A stretch of DNA of 55,996 bases from Oscillospiraceae bacterium (GTDB taxonomy: Bacteria > Bacillota > Clostridia > Oscillospirales > CAG-272): NCBI GenBank assembly GCA_015063685.1, contig SVTR01000021.1, forward strand, positions 1 to 55,996, written 5' to 3'. Every line of letters begins with the position of its first letter. The first letter of the stretch is position 1. The position numbers and the translations under genes are program-made. The notes under the pieces were generated by a model. That model made no database searches. It saw only the letters and a program-made list of their open reading frames with translations, and was not told the origin of the DNA. Shown one piece after another: positions 51,214-55,996 of the stretch.

Positions 51214-51991
51214 AATTCATTACCTCCTTGGCGAGTTCAAAATATTCCTGGGCGGCACGGCTGGATTTTTTGTAAGCCATGACGGGCAGACTGTTTTCCT
51301 GGGACCATTCAATGGTGGAATCAATGCGAATGTAGTTTTCAAACAGACGGACGTTGTCGAGGGATCCCAACACCTCCATCGCCTGCTTGAACTGGTTCTT
51401 TCGCTCGTTGGCCTTGGTGACCACGATGCCCATGATGGCGAGATCGGGGGCCAGCCTTTGGAGCTTTTCGTAGAATTCAAAAAGGTTGGCGATGCCAAAA
51501 AGTCCCCAAGGAGATGCCTCTACGGGAATGATCAAATAGTCGGAGGCGCACATGATGTTCATGACCCAGCAGCCCAGGGTGGGCGGGGCGTCAATGAGAA
51601 TGTAGTCATAGGTGCCTGCGTCCTTGATCTTGGCAAGGCCTTGCTTCAAAATGAATTCTCTCTGCCACATGGTAAAGAGATCCACCTCAATGCCGCTCAT
51701 GAGGGTAGAGGAGGGAATGAGGTCCAGCCCCTCATAAGCCGTGTGGCGGACGTAAGGCGTCAGCTCCTTCTGTCCCTTGATGGCGGTATAGAGATTCTCT
51801 CCGCTCTCGGCAAAGCCCAGAGCCGTGTCCTCGTCGAAGTAGGACAGGGTCAGGTTCATCTGCATATCACCGTCGATGAGCAGAACCTTCTTGCCCTCGG
51901 TGACCATGCTGTAGCCTACGTTGGCGCAGGTGGTGGATTTGCCGCTGCCGCCCTTGTTGTTGGCGAAGCAGATGACCTTGGTTTGAGCCAT
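51200..51991 (-). CDS. ParA/MinD-family ATPase (McdA-like candidate)
   Basis: 263 residues. Deviant Walker A KGGSGKST (13-20, signature Lys13, P-loop Lys18), Walker A' DGDMQMN (about 40) and Walker B ILIDAPPTLG (about 130) mark a ParA-type ATPase that forms dimers and binds nucleoid DNA. No ParB, parS or replication gene is nearby, so chromosome or plasmid partition is unlikely from context. It lies directly after microcompartment genes (GRE, activase, EutS-like, EutP-like) on the same strand and is coupled to a small basic disordered protein. CTAAAGGAGGTAAC gives the start. Confidence 0.9.
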   Translation of the reverse strand: MAQTKVICFANNKGGSGKSTTCANVGYSMVTEGKKVLLIDGDMQMNLTLSYFDEDTALGFAESGENLYTAIKGQKELTPYVRHTAYEGLDLIPSSTLMSGIEVDLFTMWQREFILKQGLAKIKDAGTYDYILIDAPPTLGCWVMNIMCASDYLIIPVEASPWGLFGIANLFEFYEKLQRLAPDLAIMGIVVTKANERKNQFKQAMEVLGSLDNVRLFENYIRIDSTIEWSQENSLPVMAYKKSSRAAQEYFELAKEVMNYAHR

Positions 51992-52071
51992 GTTACCTCC
52001 TTTAGATGGTGGATATGAGGATTCACCTCATACCTCACATGAGACCTTTCTAATAGGCCATTTATTTTGTT

Positions 52072-52138
52072 TCTTGAAAGTTCTTGGAGAGGGTCAAGGG
52101 GGAACCTTCTTTCAAGAAGGTTCTCCCTTGCGTTCTCC
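52072..52138. repeat. Stop-codon-associated hairpin repeat (copy 4, after the eutP-like gene)
   Basis: On the coding strand the TAA is followed at once by GGAGAACGCAAGGGAGAACC and an AACCTTCTTGAAAGAAGGTT hairpin. It lies in the 147-bp gap before parA. Confidence 0.85.
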
Positions 52139-52594
52139 TTATATCGGCAACGCGTCGGGAGCATCGGTAGGCTCTCTGAGGTACTCAATGATAGCTTCCA
52201 GCCCCTCGCCCGTAAATGAACTACAGGGGAAGATTTTCTCACATCCGCAGAGCTTCAGCCAGCGCTCGGCCTGTTCTATGTTGGCGCGGTCGCGGTCGAT
52301 GCCGGATATGATGCCGATGACGGGACGGTTGACCAGGCAGGTGCAACAGGGCGGGAACACGCAAAAGGGCTCGTCCGCGCCGATGACCAGACCCACGATA
52401 TCGGCCTCGTAGGCGTAGAGCGCCAGGGCCGCTCCCAGCTTGGCAACCTCGGTGTACTCTCCGGGGGTGTCGATGATGGTGTTGTGGTAGTTGATGTATT
52501 GGGTCTTGCAGTAGTGAAGCTGTTCACCCCGCAGAGCTTGCGTCAGGGTGGTCTTGCCCGCCGCCACGCGACCCATGAGTATGAGTTTTTTCAT
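52139..52594 (-). CDS. EutP/PduV-like small GTPase
   Basis: 151 residues of the P-loop GTPase fold. G1 GRVAAGKTT (8-16), G3 DTPGEY (about 43-48), G4 region SGIDRDRAN (about 97) and G5-like SSFTGEGLE (about 123). This matches EutP/PduV proteins encoded with microcompartments, some of which bind shells or the cytoskeleton; one EutP is reported to act as an acetate kinase. The ribosome binding site is poor. Cysteine-rich VFPPCCTCLVN (about 83) is unusual. Same strand as the EutS-like gene, 167 bp downstream of it. Confidence 0.82.
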   Translation of the reverse strand: MKKLILMGRVAAGKTTLTQALRGEQLHYCKTQYINYHNTIIDTPGEYTEVAKLGAALALYAYEADIVGLVIGADEPFCVFPPCCTCLVNRPVIGIISGIDRDRANIEQAERWLKLCGCEKIFPCSSFTGEGLEAIIEYLREPTDAPDALPI

Positions 52595-52616
52595 AGTTTT
52601 TTATGGGGCGTTGCCC

Positions 52617-52761
52617 CATACCCCACTCAAGGAACTTTTTGCAAAAAAATCCTTGAGAATCCTCAAAAACTCTTTGCAAAATCATGTTGTATTCAAGTTC
52701 TTTGAAGAGTCCAGAGAAACTTTCTTTCAAGAAAGTTTCTTTGGCGTTCTCCCCGCTCCCC
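52617..52761. repeat. Stop-codon-associated hairpin repeat (copy 5, after the eutS-like gene)
   Basis: On the coding strand the TAA is followed by GGGGAGCG, then GGGAGAACGCCAAAGAAAC and a GAAACTTTCTTGAAAGAAAGTTTC hairpin. A second half (AAGGATTTTTTTGCAAAAAGTTCC) lies toward the eutP-like gene. Confidence 0.85.
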
Positions 52762-53130
52762 TTACGTTCTTGTCTTTTCGCAGACCGTGAACTTCAGGGT
52801 GTCTCGGAAATAGTCACCAATGGCGGTGAAGGCGGAATCCACCTCGGACACGCGTCCTGTGATGATGAGGGTGCCCGAAAAGCGATCCACAAATCCCAGG
52901 TCGATGTTGGCCGACTTCATAGCGATGTCGGCGGTGATGACGGCGGTCTCGGCGGGGCTGACGGTCAGCACACCGATGGCGGCGTGGGAGTAGTCCAGCT
53001 TGGGGTCAAGACCCAACTTCTGGTAGAGGATGGGATCGGGATTGGCGATGACGTGAAGCAGGGTGATCTGCCGTCCGGGCACCAATTCCTGTACGATCCG
53101 CATTTTATCGTGCATTTCCAGTTCTTTCAT
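52762..53130 (-). CDS. EutS/PduU-type microcompartment shell protein
   Basis: 122 residues, one circularly permuted BMC domain. RIVQELVPGRQITLLHVIANP (about 11-31) is the N-terminal extension that forms the beta-barrel cap in EutS/PduU hexamers. AIGVLTVSPAETAVITADIAMKSA (about 51-74) and GFVDRFSGTLIITG (about 78-91) are the core BMC strands. Its presence places the locus among protein-shelled metabolosomes; other shell proteins must lie beyond the window or elsewhere. The AAGGAAGG site is slightly far (11 bases) from the chosen ATG. Confidence 0.92.
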   Translation of the reverse strand: MKELEMHDKMRIVQELVPGRQITLLHVIANPDPILYQKLGLDPKLDYSHAAIGVLTVSPAETAVITADIAMKSANIDLGFVDRFSGTLIITGRVSEVDSAFTAIGDYFRDTLKFTVCEKTRT

Positions 53131-53181
53131 GGTTGGTTTACCTTCCTTTCGGATGGATCAAATGGCGGTAAACGCCGAATA

Positions 53182-53988
53182 TCAGCCGCCGATCTGTACC
53201 CGCAGGTGACAGGTCAGCTTGCAGGATTCCCGCTCGGCGGTTGCCTTCAGCATCTGCATATGGGCGGCGGTGGGAGGGGTGATGTGGGAGAGGGTGTATT
53301 CTCTGCCAAGACCCGTATACTTGTCGGTTCCCAATCTGTGGTAGGGAAGCAGGTGTAATTCGTGGACATTGGGAAGAGATTCAGCGAAGCGCGCGATGGC
53401 GGCGATCTCTTCGGGGGTGTCGTTGAAGCCGGGGATCACGGGGACGCGGATCACCAAATGGCTGGCGTTCTCGGCGATCCAGCGGGCGTTGTCCAGGATC
53501 TTTTCGTTGGGCTGACCCGTGTACTCCTTGTGCTTGGCGGAGTCCATGTGCTTGATGTCCATCATGACGTGGTCGATGTGGGGGATCAGACGGGCCACCA
53601 CGTCTCGCTCGGCGAAGGCCGTGGTCTCGATGGCGGTGCTAAATCCCCGATCGTGGCAGGCGCGGAAGATGGCCTCGGCGAACTCGGGCTGGGCCATCGC
53701 CTCACCGCCCGACAGGGTGATGCCACCCCCCGAACGGCGGTAGTAGACCTCATCCTTCACAAGCTCTTCCATGAGGTCGCGGACGGATATGTCCTGTCCC
53801 ACCGTCTTGGTGGTGCCGTTCATGGTCATCTCCTGGAACTTATACTCCTGGGACTCGGGATTGCAGCACCAGCGGCACCGCAGGTAGCACCCCTTCAGAA
53901 ACACAATGGTGCGGATGCCCGGCCCGTCGTGGATGGAGAAGCGCTGAATATCAAAAATGCGACCGACGCGGTCGTAGTAATTTGCCAT
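53182..53988 (-). CDS. Glycyl-radical enzyme activase (radical SAM)
   Basis: 268 residues. The iron-sulfur motif CYLRCRWC (CxxxCxxC, about 34-41) binds the [4Fe-4S] cluster that cleaves SAM. FSIHDGPGIRT (about 18-28) and GGGITLSGGEAMAQPEF (about 82-98) are standard for activases of the PflA group. The ferredoxin-like two-cluster insert present in many glycerol- or choline-lyase activases is missing, since only about 35 residues separate the cluster motif from the SAM region. It installs the glycyl radical in the adjacent enzyme. The start at 53988 follows AAAGGAATCCC. Confidence 0.93.
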   Translation of the reverse strand: MANYYDRVGRIFDIQRFSIHDGPGIRTIVFLKGCYLRCRWCCNPESQEYKFQEMTMNGTTKTVGQDISVRDLMEELVKDEVYYRRSGGGITLSGGEAMAQPEFAEAIFRACHDRGFSTAIETTAFAERDVVARLIPHIDHVMMDIKHMDSAKHKEYTGQPNEKILDNARWIAENASHLVIRVPVIPGFNDTPEEIAAIARFAESLPNVHELHLLPYHRLGTDKYTGLGREYTLSHITPPTAAHMQMLKATAERESCKLTCHLRVQIGG

Positions 53989-54036
53989 GGGATTCCTTTC
54001 TTTGGGGCGGAGAACGAGGGAACGGCCTCCGGCGGC

Positions 54037-54202
54037 CCAAGAACCTTTTTGCAAAAAGGTTCTTGGGGATCTCCAAAAACCTTTAAAAAAGGTATTTATT
54101 CATGGGGAAAGGATTTGTTGAGATAGAATCAATAAATCAATAAATGATTTGAAAGTTCTTGGGGGTCAAGCCCCTTCTTTCAAGAAGGGGCTTGCGGGGG
54201 TC
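54037..54202. repeat. Stop-codon-associated hairpin repeat (copy 6, GRE-activase gap)
   Basis: AACCTTTTTGCAAAAAGGTT and GCCCCTTCTTTCAAGAAGGGGC hairpins. On the coding strand the GRE stop is followed after 3 bases by GAGAACGAGGGGC, a diverged form of the family head. Fills most of the 238-bp gap. Confidence 0.75.
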
Positions 54203-54226
54203 AGGGGCAGAGCCCCTCGTTCTCTT

Positions 54227-55996
54227 TTACAGGCTCGACTGCTCGGTACGGCTGATGATGTCGTCCTGGAGGGAGCGGGAGAGGGTGGTGAAGAGGGCGG
54301 AGTAGCCGGCCACACGAACCACCAGAGTCTTGTAGTTTTCGGGATGAGCCTGAGCGTCCAGCAGGGTCTCGCGAGAGATGACGTTGTACTGGACGTGCAT
54401 ACCCTTCTGATCGAAGAAGCCGCGCAGGTATGCCACGAACTTCTCCAGACCCATCTCGCCGGCCAGAGCCGAGGGATGGAACTTCTGGTTCAACAACGTG
54501 CCGTTGGAGGCGTCGCCCAGATCCAGACGGGATACCGAGTTGGCGGTAGCCGTGGGACCCTTGACGTCGCGGCCCGACATGGGACCCACACCGTCAGCGA
54601 TGGGGGTATTGGAGAGACGGCCGTCGGGGGAGGCACCGGCCTGGTGGCCCAGCGGCACGTTAGCGGAAACAGGATACAGACCTGCGTGGAACATACCGCC
54701 ACGGGGGTTGGTGTGCGCCAGCAGAGGCTTGGTGTAGGTCTGACCCACCTCACGGGCAAAGAGGTCCACCTCGCGGAGATCGTTGCCGTACTTGGGCACA
54801 TCGGCGATCAGCTTCAGCATCTCGTCGTAGCGAGCCTTCTTTTCAGCGGGAATGGTAGCGGCTGTGCGGAAGCTGTCGTAGAGTGCCTTGATGAGCGTCT
54901 CGTTGACGTCTACACCGTCGGCATCCAGCATCTTGGCGGCCTCGGTGGTCAGCTCCAAAGCACGCTTGGTAGTAGCGCCCTTACCGAAGTTGTCGGCCAA
55001 AGCCTGCTTCATCTCAGCCATGGTGATGACGCCGTCCTCAAAGACCAGCTTGCGCATGACGGCCAAAGAGTCGGCCACATTGGCGATACCGAAGCCCTGA
55101 GGGCCGGTGAAGTTGTAGTGACAGCCACCCTCCTGAACGCTCTTACCGTTGGCGATGCAATCGTCGATGAGGCAAGACTCGAAGGGCAGAGGGCAACGGA
55201 CGGCGTGAGCGGCGTCCACGGCGTTGTCAGCCTGAGCCATCATCTCGATGAAGAACTCCTGCTGGGCCTTAAAGGCGTCGTAGAACTCCTCAAAGGAGGT
55301 CATCTCCAAAACGTCCATGGTCTTGGGGCCGATCTGCTCGCCCTTGTCCATACCCGAGGAGAAGACGAGCTCCAGGGGACGAACCATGTTGAAGAAGGCG
55401 GCGTCGTGCCAGCCGTCGGTCTTGTGACAAGCGGAGGGCTCCACGCAACCGATAATGCAGTAGCCGCGGGCATCCTCCAGGGTGTAGCCGCGGGACATCA
55501 TGGAAGGAATGATGACTTCATCGTTATAGAAGGCGGGAACGCCCATACCCTCGCGGGTGACGGCGGCGGCCTTGATCAAGAGAGAATGGGGAGAACCGTT
55601 CCAGACGCGGATGGACAGGGAGGGCTGAGGCAGACGGACGTGCATCTGCGCCTCCATGCACATGTAGGACAAGTCGTTGGTGGCGTCCAGGCCAAACTCG
55701 TCTTGACCGCCCACAATGAGGTTCTGGAACAAACCGTAACCGGCGAAGCCCTCGGCGGAGGCGGCATCACGAACCTTGTTCAGATCGTTGAGCTTGACCC
55801 AGATGCAGTCGAGCAGCTCCTGGGCGGCCTCGTAGGTGATCTTACCGGCATCCAGATCAGCCTTGAAGAAGGGGTACATATACTGGTCGAAGCGGCCGGG
55901 GGAGATGGAGTGACCCGAGGACTCCATCTGCATGAGCTGCTGGATGAACCAGAAGCCCTGGCAGGCCTCGTGGAAGGAGCGGGCGGGCTTGGCGGG
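54227..55996 (-). CDS. Glycyl-radical enzyme, diol-dehydratase-like (5' end outside window)
   Basis: The visible 589 residues are the C-terminal two thirds or more of a PFL-family enzyme (about 800-850 in full); the reading frame is open to the window edge. The thiyl Cys and Glu are in GCVEPSA (coding strand near 55440-55455). The Asp 14 residues after that Cys (WHDAAFF) matches the position of the substrate Asp in B12-independent glycerol/propanediol dehydratases. The glycyl loop RVAGYSALF lies near the C-terminus (about 54299-54318). Choline lyase (CutC) is the main alternative. The neighbours support a glycyl-radical microcompartment. Confidence 0.9.
   Translation of the reverse strand, partial: PAKPARSFHEACQGFWFIQQLMQMESSGHSISPGRFDQYMYPFFKADLDAGKITYEAAQELLDCIWVKLNDLNKVRDAASAEGFAGYGLFQNLIVGGQDEFGLDATNDLSYMCMEAQMHVRLPQPSLSIRVWNGSPHSLLIKAAAVTREGMGVPAFYNDEVIIPSMMSRGYTLEDARGYCIIGCVEPSACHKTDGWHDAAFFNMVRPLELVFSSGMDKGEQIGPKTMDVLEMTSFEEFYDAFKAQQEFFIEMMAQADNAVDAAHAVRCPLPFESCLIDDCIANGKSVQEGGCHYNFTGPQGFGIANVADSLAVMRKLVFEDGVITMAEMKQALADNFGKGATTKRALELTTEAAKMLDADGVDVNETLIKALYDSFRTAATIPAEKKARYDEMLKLIADVPKYGNDLREVDLFAREVGQTYTKPLLAHTNPRGGMFHAGLYPVSANVPLGHQAGASPDGRLSNTPIADGVGPMSGRDVKGPTATANSVSRLDLGDASNGTLLNQKFHPSALAGEMGLEKFVAYLRGFFDQKGMHVQYNVISRETLLDAQAHPENYKTLVVRVAGYSALFTTLSRSLQDDIISRTEQSSL

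Noticed and set aside
51200..51991. A plasmid or chromosome partition locus
   Set aside because: ParA is present, but there is no ParB, parS-like inverted repeat cluster, replication initiator or origin, and the neighbours are microcompartment genes.

Overview
This window looks like chromosomal DNA from an anaerobic, probably gut-dwelling member of the Bacillota (class Clostridia, Oscillospirales-like). The evidence is a T-box leader, a glgB-glgC-glgD-glgA operon that includes the GlgD subunit typical of Firmicutes, strong AGGAGG ribosome binding sites, near-consensus sigma-A promoters (14 were found, all with 17-bp spacers), lipoproteins with Thr/Glu/Pro-rich tethers, and glycyl-radical/EutS-type microcompartment genes. 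No rRNA, tRNA, CRISPR array, phage or complete insertion sequence was found.

Layout. 1-2.6 kb: a probable carbohydrate-active protein and a PHP-type phosphatase. 2.7-4.7 kb: a T-box leader, apparently reading tRNA-Tyr, ahead of a sodium:solute symporter. 4.9-8.6 kb: a heterodimeric ABC exporter. 8.7-11.8 kb (minus): a membrane protein, a frameshifted DUF4234-like gene and a large lipoprotein. 12.2-18.1 kb: argC-argJ-argB, a WG-repeat lipoprotein gene lodged in the operon, then argD. 18.3-19 kb: a small divergent Xre regulator/DUF6809-like pair with a symmetric operator. 19-33 kb: a glycan-use region with two solute-binding lipoproteins that lack permeases, a large glycoside-hydrolase-like lipoprotein, an SGNH hydrolase, a GH78 alpha-L-rhamnosidase-like enzyme, a GH4 enzyme and a sugar isomerase/epimerase. 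33.3-39.8 kb: cysS, gtrA, a nitroreductase, a HAD phosphatase, and an operon of a small membrane protein, a MutS-like ATPase and a DppA-like peptidase. 40.4-46.6 kb (minus): the glycogen operon. 46.8-50.8 kb: tethered lipoproteins, including a second member of the glycoside-hydrolase-like family. 50.8-56 kb (minus): the end of a glycyl-radical-enzyme microcompartment locus (diol-dehydratase-like enzyme, its activase, an EutS/PduU-type shell protein, an EutP-like GTPase), followed directly by a ParA ATPase and a small basic disordered protein.

How the parts may fit together: the rhamnosidase could release rhamnose, whose fermentation passes through 1,2-propanediol, the likely substrate of the microcompartment enzyme. 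The ParA and basic-protein pair could position that microcompartment, as McdA/McdB do for carboxysomes. Both links are inferences.

The spaces between genes are rich in repeats: (i) a MITE-like element with 13-bp terminal inverted repeats, present four times, each copy with its own 4-bp target duplication; (ii) GTAGGGG-ended palindromes; (iii) a hairpin repeat that begins at, or within a few bases of, gene stop codons; (iv) an array of mini-hairpins joined by GATGT/ACATC linkers; (v) a roughly 340-bp nested palindrome; (vi) a 149-bp tandem duplication.
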